Source of the DNA: Niveispirillum sp.
Lineage (GTDB): Bacteria > Pseudomonadota > Alphaproteobacteria > Azospirillales > Azospirillaceae
DNA: 64,000 nt
Direction: 5' to 3'
NCBI RefSeq assembly: GCF_017996735.1
Contig: NZ_JAGOGJ010000016.1
Location: forward strand, 1,238-65,237
Shown: positions 16,033 to 24,512 of the stretch, in pieces
How the letters are laid out: each line of letters starts with the position of its first letter
Numbering within the stretch: position 1 is the stretch's first letter
Position numbers and translations under genes: made by a program
The notes under the pieces: model-generated
Database searches by the model: none
The model's input: only the letters and a program-made list of their open reading frames with translations
Told to the model about the DNA's origin: nothing

Positions 16033-17187
16033 TCAGTTGGTCAGGACGCTGCCGGCGAACGGCCGCCAGGTGAGATAGACCCGGTCTTCCCAGGTGATGG
16101 GCATTTCAGTGCGGCGCGTCACCATGGGGGCCGTGACACGCACCCGCTTGCCGGTATCCAGCAGGATCTCATAGATCGAGACATCGCCCAGATAGGCGAT
16201 TTCCTTCACCACACCCGTCGCCTGATTGCGGCCATCGCCGGTGGCCGGTGCATCCTTGGAGATGGAAACCTTCTCCGGTCGCACGGCGACCCAGCATTCC
16301 GTGCCTGGCGCCAGATGGCCGGGATGGGCCACATAGAGATCGCAGTTCGCCTCGTCGGAGCGGATCAGGGAATGGTCCGGCTCGCTTTCCACGATACGGC
16401 CATGGAACATGTTGACCGACCCGATGAATTCCGCCGTGAAGCGGCTGTTGGGATATTCATAGATTTCGGTTGGCGTGCCGATCTGTGCGATATAACCACG
16501 GTTCATCACGGCGATGCGTGACGACATGGTCATCGCCTCTTCCTGGTCATGGGTCACGACCACGAAGGTGATGCCCACCTTTTCCTGGATATTCACCAGC
16601 TCGAACTGGGTCTGTTCACGCAGCTTCTTGTCCAGCGCGCCCAGAGGTTCATCCAGCAGCAGCAGCTTCGGCCGCTTCACCAGGGCACGAGCCAGCGCCA
16701 CACGCTGCCGCTGACCGCCGGAAAGCTGGTGCGGCTTGCGTTTTCCGAACTGCCCGAGTTGCACGAGGTTGAGAACGTCGGCCACACGCTCCTTGATCTC
16801 CGCCGCCGGCACCTTGTCCTGATGCAGGCCGAAGGCGATGTTTGCCTCCACACTCATATGCGGGAACAGGGCATAGGATTGGAACATCATGTTCACCGGC
16901 CGCTCATAGGGCGGCACGTTGGACATATCGACACCGTCGATGAAAATCTTGCCCTCGGTCGGCCGTTCGAATCCGGCCAGCATGCGCAGCAAGGTGGTCT
17001 TGCCCGATCCGGAACCACCCAGAAGGGAGAAGAATTCGCCGCGATAGATCGACAAGGAAACGTCGTCCACGGCGGTGAAATCGCCGAACTTCTTCGTCAC
17101 CTTCTCGATACGGACATAGGGCTTCTCATTCGGGTCCCGCCAAGGTTCCAGCTTGGTCTGGGTCCGCGAGGGCTGCGCATTGGCCAT
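16033..17187 (-). CDS. potG: Putrescine/spermidine ABC transporter ATP-binding protein, PotG type
   Basis: A 384-residue ATPase starting at ATG 17187 (MANAQPS), ten bases after GGGAC; an in-frame ATG at 17247 is less likely. Walker A is GGSGSGKTT, the Q loop MMFQSYALFPHM, the signature LSGGQRQRVALARAL, Walker B LLLLDEPLGALD, and the switch His lies in VVTHDQEEAMTMS. The last 110 residues form the TOBE-type regulatory domain (VAVRPEKVSIS). It heads the potGHI part of the locus. The binding-protein gene potF lies upstream on the same strand but is separated by an oppositely oriented methyltransferase gene. Confidence 0.94.
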   Translation of the reverse strand: MANAQPSRTQTKLEPWRDPNEKPYVRIEKVTKKFGDFTAVDDVSLSIYRGEFFSLLGGSGSGKTTLLRMLAGFERPTEGKIFIDGVDMSNVPPYERPVNMMFQSYALFPHMSVEANIAFGLHQDKVPAAEIKERVADVLNLVQLGQFGKRKPHQLSGGQRQRVALARALVKRPKLLLLDEPLGALDKKLREQTQFELVNIQEKVGITFVVVTHDQEEAMTMSSRIAVMNRGYIAQIGTPTEIYEYPNSRFTAEFIGSVNMFHGRIVESEPDHSLIRSDEANCDLYVAHPGHLAPGTECWVAVRPEKVSISKDAPATGDGRNQATGVVKEIAYLGDVSIYEILLDTGKRVRVTAPMVTRRTEMPITWEDRVYLTWRPFAGSVLTN

Positions 17188-17440
17188 GTCCGTATATGTC
17201 CCTGTCCGGTTGGCAATATCGGTTGGGTGGCGTGGCGTTTCACGCACCGCACAATTCTACACGCGTCGCGGGTCCGGCGGATAGGGGGAGCATGGTGCCG
17301 ACCGCAATTTTCACGAAAGTCCATCGCGGCGCCGACACCGCATGGGCTGGGCACAGCATCCTGGTGCGATTACCCGAAAGTTTGGCTAGGATGGCGATGG
17401 CGGCTCCGCCGGACCGCCTTGCAGAAGGAATTGCAACTCC

Positions 17441-18133
17441 ATGTCCGTCACCCATGACAACCCGGCCATCAGCATGGCCGATGGCCTCTCCCTTACGGAT
17501 GCTGTGAAGCAAAGTTTCGATGAGGCGCTGAAGCTGCGTGGCAAGCTGAATGAGTTTGTGTTGTCGATTGAGGGAATGTCGGGACGCAAGTACCGTTACT
17601 TCATCAATAATCTGATCGCATCGATCGATAACGCCCGTTATCTGGAAGTCGGATCCTGGGCCGGATCCACATTGTGTTCCGCCCTGTACGGCAACAAGGT
17701 CAAGGCGACGGCCATCGATAACTGGTCACAATTCGGCGGCCCGGTTAATCACTTCTTCGCCAATGTCGCCAATTGCGTGTCTGCGGATGCGCGGTTGAGC
17801 GTCCTGTCGGAGGATTTCCGCAAGGTGAACTATGCCGGGCTCGGCAAGTTCAACATCTATCTTTTCGATGGCCCGCATGAATACAAGGACCAGTATGACG
17901 GGCTTTCGCTGGTCATGGATGCCTTGACGGACGAGTTTGTCTTCATTGTGGATGACTGGAACTGGCAGCCCGTGCGTGACGGCACCTTTGATGCCATCCG
18001 GGCCTGCGGCCTGGAGATCAAGACACGAATCGAAGTCCGCACGACTGACGACGAGTCCCATCCCGATATATTCGGCAAGGCCTCGGACTGGCACAACGGC
18101 TATTTCATTTCCGTTCTGCGCAAGCGGGCCTGA
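17441..18133 (+). CDS. Class I SAM-dependent methyltransferase, Methyltransf_24-like
   Basis: A 230-residue protein. The central part has a Rossmann-type SAM site, ARYLEVGSWAGSTLCSALYG (about residues 64-83), then ATAIDNWSQFGG with the acidic residue that normally binds the SAM ribose, and NIYLFDGPHEYKDQYDGL plus FIVDDWNW, both typical of the Methyltransf_24 group often linked to glycan or small-molecule methylation. No signal peptide is present. The gene lies in opposite orientation between potF and potGHI and is convergent with potF. The substrate is unknown. Confidence 0.85.
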   Translation: MSVTHDNPAISMADGLSLTDAVKQSFDEALKLRGKLNEFVLSIEGMSGRKYRYFINNLIASIDNARYLEVGSWAGSTLCSALYGNKVKATAIDNWSQFGGPVNHFFANVANCVSADARLSVLSEDFRKVNYAGLGKFNIYLFDGPHEYKDQYDGLSLVMDALTDEFVFIVDDWNWQPVRDGTFDAIRACGLEIKTRIEVRTTDDESHPDIFGKASDWHNGYFISVLRKRA

Positions 18134-18157
18134 CCCGATATATCCCGGCCTTTACTG

Positions 18158-18193
18158 CCGCCCGGATCAGGACCATGGTCCTGATCCGGGCGG
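18158..18193. terminator. Perfect 36-nt palindrome between convergent genes
   Basis: Bases 18158-18193 are perfectly self-complementary, with CCATGG at the centre. It lies between the stops of the methyltransferase gene and potF and would form a very stable hairpin in either transcript. There is no good T tract on either side, so it may act as a 3' stabiliser as well as a bidirectional terminator. Confidence 0.7.
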
Positions 18194-18202
18194 ACAGGAT
18201 AA

Positions 18203-19297
18203 TCAGCGGCCCGTCTTGATCTTGGTCCAGGCGCGGGTGCGTTCACGCTCCGCCTTCTGGCTGATCTGCTTGACGGTGAACATCTTCGCCATCGTCTCCT
18301 TGGTCGGGAAGATGGAGGGGTTCTTGGCCACTTCCTGGTCCATCAGCGGCCAGGAGGCCGGAACGGCGTTGGCATAGGCGACGAAGTCGCTGATGCCGGC
18401 CATCACCTTGGGTTCCAGCACATAATTGATGAAGGCGCTGGCATTGGCGACATTGGCGCCGGCCGGGATCGTGGCCATGTCGAACCAGACCTGGGCTCCT
18501 TCCTTGGGGATGGAATAGGCGATGGAGTACTTGGCCTTGGCCTCTTCGGCACGCGCGGCGGCCTGGAACACGTCGCCGGAGTAACCGACGGCGACACAGG
18601 CGTCACCCGTGGCCAGCGGATCGATGACCGACGGCACGAAGGTCTTGATGTAAGGACGGATGGCCAGCATCGCGGCCTCGGCCTTCTTGGTATCGTCCGG
18701 GCTTTCGGAGTTGGGGTCCAGGCCCTGCGACTTGAACACCGACGGCAGGATGTCGGTCTGGCTGTCCAGGAAGACGATGCCGCAGGCGGCCAGCTTCTTG
18801 GCGTTTTCCGGCTTGAAGACCACGTCCCAGCTATCGACATTCACGCCGGGCAGCAGTTCCTTCAGCTTCTCGACATTATAGCCGATGCCGATGGTGCCCC
18901 ACTGATAGATGACGCCATATTCGTTGCCGGGATCGGTCGATTCGACCAGCTTCATCAGCGACGGGTCCAGATTCTTCAGATTGGGAATCTTGGACTTGTC
19001 CAGCTTCTGGATGGCCTTGGCCTGGATCAGCTTGCGCATCGTCGGCTCGGCGGTCGGCACGGCGACGTCATAGCCGGAATTGCCCACCAGCAGCTTCGAT
19101 TCCAGGGTTTCCAGATCGGTGAAGACGTCATACTGCGTCTTGATCCCGGTCGCCTTGGTGAAATCGTCCAGCGTGGTCTCGCCGATATAATCGGCCCAAT
19201 TATAGATATTGACCTTCTTTTCCTGGGCCATGGCCGTGTGGCCGACGGCGATGGCGGCAACCATGCCGATGGCGCCGATCACGTGCTTCAGCTTCAT
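18203..19297 (-). CDS. potF: Putrescine-binding periplasmic protein, PotF type
   Basis: A 364-residue exported binding protein starting at ATG 19297 after GGGGGTCC. The signal peptide is MKLKHVIGAIGMVAAIAVGHTAMA. The mature start KKVNIYNWADYIGETTLDDF is diagnostic of the PotD/PotF polyamine-binding family, with the conserved Trp-Asp-Tyr that stacks on the ligand. Further features are GYDVAVPTAEPTMRKLI, IYQWGTIGIGYN, GDACVAVGYSGD and WFDMATIPAGANVANAS. It delivers polyamine to PotGHI. It is separated from potG by about 1 kb containing the oppositely oriented methyltransferase, so it needs its own promoter and ends at the palindrome. Confidence 0.94.
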   Translation of the reverse strand: MKLKHVIGAIGMVAAIAVGHTAMAQEKKVNIYNWADYIGETTLDDFTKATGIKTQYDVFTDLETLESKLLVGNSGYDVAVPTAEPTMRKLIQAKAIQKLDKSKIPNLKNLDPSLMKLVESTDPGNEYGVIYQWGTIGIGYNVEKLKELLPGVNVDSWDVVFKPENAKKLAACGIVFLDSQTDILPSVFKSQGLDPNSESPDDTKKAEAAMLAIRPYIKTFVPSVIDPLATGDACVAVGYSGDVFQAAARAEEAKAKYSIAYSIPKEGAQVWFDMATIPAGANVANASAFINYVLEPKVMAGISDFVAYANAVPASWPLMDQEVAKNPSIFPTKETMAKMFTVKQISQKAERERTRAWTKIKTGR

Positions 19298-19529
19298 CAA
19301 GGACCCCCAATCAGATCGGACGCCCGCTTGGCACGGGATCGCCCAGGGATATGGGTGCCGCTGCCCGCGACACCCTGGACAGAGGGCATTGCACATAGGC
19401 GCCGGGCCCTTGTCAATGACGATGGATTTGCCTTGTGTCAGAAGGAGATGCGGCATCCTATCCCATATGGCATAAGCGTATCCGCCCTGCCCTTTCCAGG
19501 GGCAGTTTCCGCAGCCGGGAGATGATGTT

Positions 19530-20351
19530 TTGCGCAATGTCCAGGAGCCGCCCTTCGGCACGCATGCCCCCGGCACGGCCGCGCGTCTGCTGACCGATCT
19601 GTGCCAGGGGCTGCCCACTACGCCGGCCGGCCGCCGGCTGGCGCTGTGGCTGCGCAAGGTGGCCATGGTCATCCAGGGACCGGTGTTCGACGTGGCGGTG
19701 CGGGGTATCCATCTGCGTCTTCATCCCGGCGATAATGTCGGGGAACGCAAATTCCTGTTCATGCCGCAATTCTTCGATCCCGAAGAGATGGCGCTCCTGG
19801 CCGACCGGCTGCCGCGTGACGGCACCTTTGTCGATATCGGCGCCAATGTCGGGCTTTACACCCTGAACGCCGCCAAGCTGCTGGGACCCGGCGGCCGCAT
19901 CCTGGCGGTGGAGCCGGGACCGGAGGCCGCACGCCGCCTGCGTTTCAATCTGTCACTGAACCGCACGGACGCCGCGATCACCCATGTTGACTGCGCCATC
20001 GGGGCCGAGGAAGGGGTGATGGGGCTTTATCTGGATGCCAGCAACCTGGGCGGCTCCTCCCTGGTCCGCGACCATGGCGGCAAATCCACGCCGGTTCGCG
20101 TGCGTCCGCTGGTCGATGTGCTGGAAGAGGCAGGGATCACCCGTATCGATGTTCTGAAGATCGATATCGAGGGGGCGGAGGACAAGGCGCTGCTGCCCTT
20201 CTTTGATCAGGCGCCTGAAGACCTGTGGCCGCGCGTGATTATCATCGAACGGTCAGAGGAAAGCTGGGCGGGCGACCTGCTGGGCCGGTTCAAGGCAGCG
20301 GGATACCGGGGTTTCGGCAACAGCAAGATGAACTGGCTGTTTGAACGGTGA
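19530..20351 (+). CDS. FkbM-family SAM-dependent methyltransferase
   Basis: A 273-residue methyltransferase starting at TTG 19530 after GGGAGATGA. The FkbM domain covers about residues 60-260: GTFVDIGANVGLYTLNAAKLLG (SAM motif I), ILAVEPGPEAARRLRFNL (post-I acidic), and RIDVLKIDIEGAEDKAL, the FkbM hallmark. Family members O-methylate sugars in surface polysaccharides or natural products. It stands alone with no glycan cluster beside it. It is convergent with the TonB receptor, with a hairpin between. Confidence 0.92.
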   Translation: MRNVQEPPFGTHAPGTAARLLTDLCQGLPTTPAGRRLALWLRKVAMVIQGPVFDVAVRGIHLRLHPGDNVGERKFLFMPQFFDPEEMALLADRLPRDGTFVDIGANVGLYTLNAAKLLGPGGRILAVEPGPEAARRLRFNLSLNRTDAAITHVDCAIGAEEGVMGLYLDASNLGGSSLVRDHGGKSTPVRVRPLVDVLEEAGITRIDVLKIDIEGAEDKALLPFFDQAPEDLWPRVIIIERSEESWAGDLLGRFKAAGYRGFGNSKMNWLFER

Positions 20352-20358
20352 GACCAAT

Positions 20359-20386
20359 CCCGGCGGCGGCAAAGGCCACCGCCGGG
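20359..20386. terminator. GC-rich hairpin between convergent genes
   Basis: CCCGGCGG (20359-20366) pairs with CCGCCGGG (20379-20386). It is placed 8 bases after the FkbM stop and 12 bases before the receptor stop. T tracts are poor. Confidence 0.5.
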
Positions 20387-20397
20387 ACCGTCAGGAT

Positions 20398-22830
20398 TTA
20401 CCAGGTCACCTTGACCTTGGCATAGTAGAAGCCGCCGTTGAAACCGAACGGCGAGAAGTTGGAATACTGGGCAAAGCCGTTCGGGTTGGCGCCGGGAATG
20501 ACCAGATCGGTGTAGTTATCGAACACATTGTTCGCACCGGCCGAAATGGACAGATTCTCCGTCAGGTCATACCCGACATCGATATCCGCCACCCATTCAG
20601 CCCCGAAGGTCTGATCCAGCGCGGCATTGGCGTTGCGTGAGGTGAACTTGCCATAGCGCGTGCCACGGACCGTCAGGCTGAAATCGTCATACTGCCAGGT
20701 GGCGGACAGGTTGATCTTGTTGTCCGGCTGCGCCTCCTCGAACCGCCCTTCCTCCACGCGGGAGAAGCGGGTCAGTTGCAGGCCGACCGTGCTGAGCGTG
20801 GACGGGTTGGGCTTCACATTCAGGGTCTTGGTGTCGTTGAAATTGACACCGGCCGTGAGGTTCAGGCTGCCAGCCGTATCCAGATCGGCGCGGTAGGTGC
20901 CGACGATATCGACGCCGCGCGTGCGGGTATCGATGGCGTTGGTGAAGAAGCGCCCGCCGGTCACGCCGGCAAAGCCGCGCGCCGTCAGGAAATTCTGCAC
21001 CGCCGTGCCCGTCAGGTTCTCCGACAGCACGATACGGTCATTGATACGGATCTGATAGGCATCGACCGTCAGGCTGGCCCCCTCAAACGGGCTGGAGGTG
21101 AAGCCCAGGCTGTAATTGATCGACTTTTCCGGCTTCAGATCTTCGGCACCCAGGGCCTGGGCCGCCGGATCATTGACGCGGAAGGTGCGGATTTCGAAGG
21201 GCACACCGCCGATGAAGTTGGTGGCGGTGGAGGAGAAATAGCTCTGCTGCAAGGAGGGCGCGCGGAAGCCGTTGGACACCGCACCACGCAGGCCAAAGGC
21301 ATCGGTCACGTCATATTTGAAGGCGAACTTGCCCGACCCGGTCCAGCCGAAATCGGAATAATGTTCGACGCGGCCGGCAACACTGACCAGCAGCGCGTCC
21401 GACAGCTTGGTTTCAAGATCGAGATAGGCGGCATAGCTGTGGCGGTCGACATCGACCTCGTCACTGGGCCGGAAGCCGGGGAAGCCCTGGGCACCGGGGG
21501 CCGGCTGGCTGCCGATGGCGCCGGTGGAACCGCCATCCAGCACCTTCACGCCGCCATCCTTCCAGCTATCCTCGTCCCCTGCCCCCAGTTCATAGCCTTC
21601 GGTGCGGTATTCCAAACCGGCAGAGACACTGAGGCTGGAGGGCAGGCCGATATCCACATCGCGCGAGGCGTCGGCATTGATCACGCCCTGGGTATAGAGC
21701 AGATCGCCGGCATAGAAGCTGCGGCGGCTGTTGGTGCCATAGGTGGCGTTCAGGGTGTTTTCCACGCTGAACGGGAAGTCGTTGCGGCCATAGGTGCCGG
21801 AAATGTCATAGCGCGTTTCGCCGGCATCGCCCTTCACGCCGACCGCCACCGACATGTCGTCAATGTCAGAGGTGATAAAAGGCAGGAAACCATCGGGATA
21901 GATGGCGCGGACATTGTTGGGGTCGCGCGGACGACGCCAGGTGGCGCCCGACTTGCCCTCGCGCTTGTTATAATTGCCGAAGGAATAGAGCTCGGCCCCC
22001 CCCAGCGGCAGGCCCAGATTGTAGACGACGTTGTAATCGGTGACGTCGCTGTCGCCGTACCAGAAATTGTCGGTCCGGTTGATCGTAGCCTCGCGCGGGT
22101 CGGCGGCACCGCCGGCCAAGTTGTTATATTGCTGGCGGATATCGGCGGCCTGCCGGTTGGTATGGCCACGGTCGCGATATTCGGCTGTCAGGTTCAGATA
22201 GCCGCCATTGCCGATGGTCGCCCCGCCATTGGCCGAAAAATGATAGACGTCGCCATCCCCTTCATAGGTCTGGCCATAGGAGGCGAAGGCCGACCCGCCC
22301 TCATTATTGTCGCGCAGGATGATGTTGATCACGCCGGCAATGGCATCGGACCCGTACTGTGCCGCCGCCCCATCGCGCAACACCTCGATCCGGCGGATGG
22401 CAGCGGCAGGAATGGAATTCAGATCGGCACCCGTCGAACCGCGCCCCACGGAACCGTTCAGGTTCAGCAACGCCGTATTGTGACGCCGCTTGCCATTGAT
22501 CAGGACCAGCGTGTGGTCGGGCGACAGGCCGCGCAGGGTGGCCGGGCGGATATGGTCGGTGCCGTCGGTGATGGTCGGCTGCGGAAAGTTGAAGGAGGGC
22601 ACAAGGGCGTTCAACACCTTGTTGACCTCGCCCTGTCCCGACCGCTCCAACTCGCCTGCCGAGATGACGTCAATGGGCACCGGTGATTCTGCCAGGGTAC
22701 GGTCGGCGCGGCGCGTCCCGGTAACGACAATTTCCTCGACATCGCTGGCGGGCTGCTGCGCCTGGGCGGCGCCCGCCACGGTCAGGAACCCGGCCAATGC
22801 CGTACCAACCTTAAGCCACTGCTTCCCCAT
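20398..22830 (-). CDS. TonB-dependent outer-membrane receptor
   Basis: An 810-residue receptor from ATG 22830, eight bases after GGGAGAA. The signal peptide is MGKQWLKVGTALAGFLTVAGAAQA, followed by a TonB box EEIVVTG. The plug domain covers about residues 40-160 (SPVPIDVIS, VLINGKRRH, IEVLRDGAAAQYGSDAIAGVINI). The 22-strand barrel ends in the expected aromatic C-terminus (FYYAKVKVTW). YGSDAIAGVINI and the large loops are typical of the proteobacterial receptors used for carbohydrates, siderophores or other large ligands; nothing fixes the ligand. No ABC transporter or ferric-uptake genes are adjacent. A 9-bp inverted repeat lies 29 bases upstream of the start. Confidence 0.94.
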   Translation of the reverse strand: MGKQWLKVGTALAGFLTVAGAAQAQQPASDVEEIVVTGTRRADRTLAESPVPIDVISAGELERSGQGEVNKVLNALVPSFNFPQPTITDGTDHIRPATLRGLSPDHTLVLINGKRRHNTALLNLNGSVGRGSTGADLNSIPAAAIRRIEVLRDGAAAQYGSDAIAGVINIILRDNNEGGSAFASYGQTYEGDGDVYHFSANGGATIGNGGYLNLTAEYRDRGHTNRQAADIRQQYNNLAGGAADPREATINRTDNFWYGDSDVTDYNVVYNLGLPLGGAELYSFGNYNKREGKSGATWRRPRDPNNVRAIYPDGFLPFITSDIDDMSVAVGVKGDAGETRYDISGTYGRNDFPFSVENTLNATYGTNSRRSFYAGDLLYTQGVINADASRDVDIGLPSSLSVSAGLEYRTEGYELGAGDEDSWKDGGVKVLDGGSTGAIGSQPAPGAQGFPGFRPSDEVDVDRHSYAAYLDLETKLSDALLVSVAGRVEHYSDFGWTGSGKFAFKYDVTDAFGLRGAVSNGFRAPSLQQSYFSSTATNFIGGVPFEIRTFRVNDPAAQALGAEDLKPEKSINYSLGFTSSPFEGASLTVDAYQIRINDRIVLSENLTGTAVQNFLTARGFAGVTGGRFFTNAIDTRTRGVDIVGTYRADLDTAGSLNLTAGVNFNDTKTLNVKPNPSTLSTVGLQLTRFSRVEEGRFEEAQPDNKINLSATWQYDDFSLTVRGTRYGKFTSRNANAALDQTFGAEWVADIDVGYDLTENLSISAGANNVFDNYTDLVIPGANPNGFAQYSNFSPFGFNGGFYYAKVKVTW

Positions 22831-22858
22831 AAGTTCTTCTCCCGACTTTATTTTAGTC

Positions 22859-22880
22859 GTCATTCCGTATTCGGAATAAC
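22859..22880 (-). promoter_or_regulatory. Operator-like inverted repeat upstream of the TonB receptor
   Basis: GTCATTCCG and CGGAATAAC (8 of 9 complementary) flank a TATT spacer, about 29-50 bases upstream of the receptor ATG. The spacing and AT-rich centre look like a repressor site, or a hairpin in the leader. No Fur-box sequence is visible. The role is inference. Confidence 0.4.
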
Positions 22881-23060
22881 GACCCACGGGAAAACGATAT
22901 CTTATCCGGAAGTCTTGGGAAGATAATGACGCTTAAGTGATCGTTAATGTTGCCACTGTGTGACGCAATTGGCGCAGATCTCCGGCACCCGATTTATTTA
23001 AGCATTGTCGCTGAAATAATTATACAGGGCTCAGGAAGGGTAATCGCAGGATGAGCCTGA

Positions 23061-23534
23061 TCAGCCCCGCGCCCGCATCAGGCGGGCCTTGTCGCGCTGC
23101 CATGTACGCTCCTTGTCCGCCTCGCGCTTGTCGCCCTGCTTCTTGCCCTTGGCCACACCGATCTCAACCTTGGCCTTGCCCCGGTCGTTGAAGTAGACCG
23201 ACATGGGCACCAGGGTCATGCCCTGGCGCGCAATGGCGTTGAGCATCTTCACCAGTTCACGCTTGCGGACCAGCAGCTTGCGGGGACGCTTGGGATCATG
23301 CTGCAGCCAGGCGCCGGCCTGGCCATATTCGGGGATGTAGGAATTCACCAGGAACAGTTCGCCCCCGATCTCGCCAGCATAGGCTTCCAGGATGGAGGCC
23401 TTGCCGCCACGGAGTGACTTCACCTCGGTCCCGGTCAGCATGATGCCGGCCTCCACCGTATCCTCGATGAAGTAATCAAAGCGGGCCCGGCGGTTCTGTG
23501 CCGCCAGTTTGCGCTCGGGCGCGTTGTTCGCCAT
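23061..23534 (-). CDS. smpB: SsrA-binding protein SmpB
   Basis: A 157-residue protein that delivers alanyl-tmRNA to stalled ribosomes in trans-translation. Conserved parts are [35 protein letters not shown] near the start, the beta-barrel with [15 protein letters not shown] [11 protein letters not shown], and the basic C-terminal tail [26 protein letters not shown], which enters the decoding centre. The gene lies 80 bp downstream of dapA on the same strand, a common alphaproteobacterial order, but an intrinsic terminator separates them. The tmRNA gene itself is not seen in the window. Confidence 0.97.
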   Translation of the reverse strand: MANNAPERKLAAQNRRARFDYFIEDTVEAGIMLTGTEVKSLRGGKASILEAYAGEIGGELFLVNSYIPEYGQAGAWLQHDPKRPRKLLVRKRELVKMLNAIARQGMTLVPMSVYFNDRGKAKVEIGVAKGKKQGDKREADKERTWQRDKARLMRARG

Positions 23535-23550
23535 CGCTGGAATAATCCGA

Positions 23551-23588
23551 TCAGAAAAGAAAACGTCCCCCCTGTTATGGGGGGACGC
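23551..23588 (-). terminator. Intrinsic terminator of dapA
   Basis: On the minus strand a 9-bp perfect stem (CGTCCCCCC, 23587-23579, with GGGGGGACG, 23572-23564) is followed by TTTTCTTTTCTG. It lies 28 bases past the dapA stop, so smpB needs its own promoter or read-through. Confidence 0.9.
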
Positions 23589-23615
23589 TTCTGTAAGTTC
23601 AATGGAGTCAGCGGA

Positions 23616-24488
23616 TCAGATCAGCCCGGCCTTATGCATCGCAGCCTCCACCACGGCCCGGCCTTCGGCGCTGCAGGGCACCAGCGGCAGACGGACATCC
23701 GGGGTGGACTTGCCCAGAAGGGTGGCCGCGTACTTCACCGGCGCGGGGCTGGTCTCCACAAACATGGCGTGATGCAGGGGCATCAGAATGTCGCGGATAC
23801 GGGCCATCTCGACCAGATCGCCCCGCTGCCACGCCTCATGCAACTGCGAGCACAGCGCCGGGGCCACATTGGCCGTGACGGAGATGCAACCCACCCCACC
23901 CTGGGCCAGGAAGGCCGTAACGGTGGCATCCTCGCCCGAAAGCTGGCAGAAGTCGGGCCCGATCTCGACACGGGTGCGCAAGGGACGGGCCAGATCGGCC
24001 GTCGCGTCCTTCACACCCGCGATGTTCGGCAGCTTCGCCAGCCGCGCCATGGTTGCGACAGACATGTCGATGACGCTGCGGCCGGGGATGTTGTAGATGA
24101 TGATGGGCAGATCGACGGCGTCATGGATGGCCTTGTAATGCTGATAAAGACCTTCCTGCGACGGCTTATTGTAATAAGGTGTGACCACCAGGGCGGCATC
24201 GGCGCCGGCTTCCTTGGCGTGGCGGGTAAGGGCGATGGCCTCTTCCGTCGAATTCGACCCGGTGCCGGCGATCACGGGCACCCGGCCCTTCGCCACCTCA
24301 ACGGTCAGGGAGACGACCAGACGATGTTCCTCATGGCTGAGCGTCGGCGATTCGCCGGTCGTACCCACGGGAACCACGCCGTGGGTCCCCTGTTTGATCT
24401 GCCAGTCCACGAAGTCCTTGAACGCGACCTCATCCACCTTCCCGTCACGGAACGGCGTGATCAGTGCGACGATGGAACCCTTGAACAT
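23616..24488 (-). CDS. dapA: 4-hydroxy-tetrahydrodipicolinate synthase
   Basis: A 290-residue TIM-barrel enzyme that condenses pyruvate with aspartate semialdehyde, the first committed step of lysine and diaminopimelate synthesis. The start [13 protein letters not shown], the catalytic triad region [33 protein letters not shown] (catalytic Tyr), IIYNIPGRS and the Schiff-base Lys in [12 protein letters not shown] are all visible, and the length is normal for the family. It is divergent from the lytic transglycosylase gene with only 24 bp between the starts. Confidence 0.97.
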   Translation of the reverse strand: MFKGSIVALITPFRDGKVDEVAFKDFVDWQIKQGTHGVVPVGTTGESPTLSHEEHRLVVSLTVEVAKGRVPVIAGTGSNSTEEAIALTRHAKEAGADAALVVTPYYNKPSQEGLYQHYKAIHDAVDLPIIIYNIPGRSVIDMSVATMARLAKLPNIAGVKDATADLARPLRTRVEIGPDFCQLSGEDATVTAFLAQGGVGCISVTANVAPALCSQLHEAWQRGDLVEMARIRDILMPLHHAMFVETSPAPVKYAATLLGKSTPDVRLPLVPCSAEGRAVVEAAMHKAGLI

Positions 24489-24512
24489 GGCAAGACACTC
24501 CGGTCAGAACGA

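Noticed and set aside
20776..22686. Long plus-strand frame of 636 codons
   Set aside because: It is the antisense of the TonB receptor and has no recognisable domain.
23019..23024. TATAAT box upstream of the TonB receptor
   Set aside because: It is about 190 bases from the start codon and has no -35 element at a normal distance.
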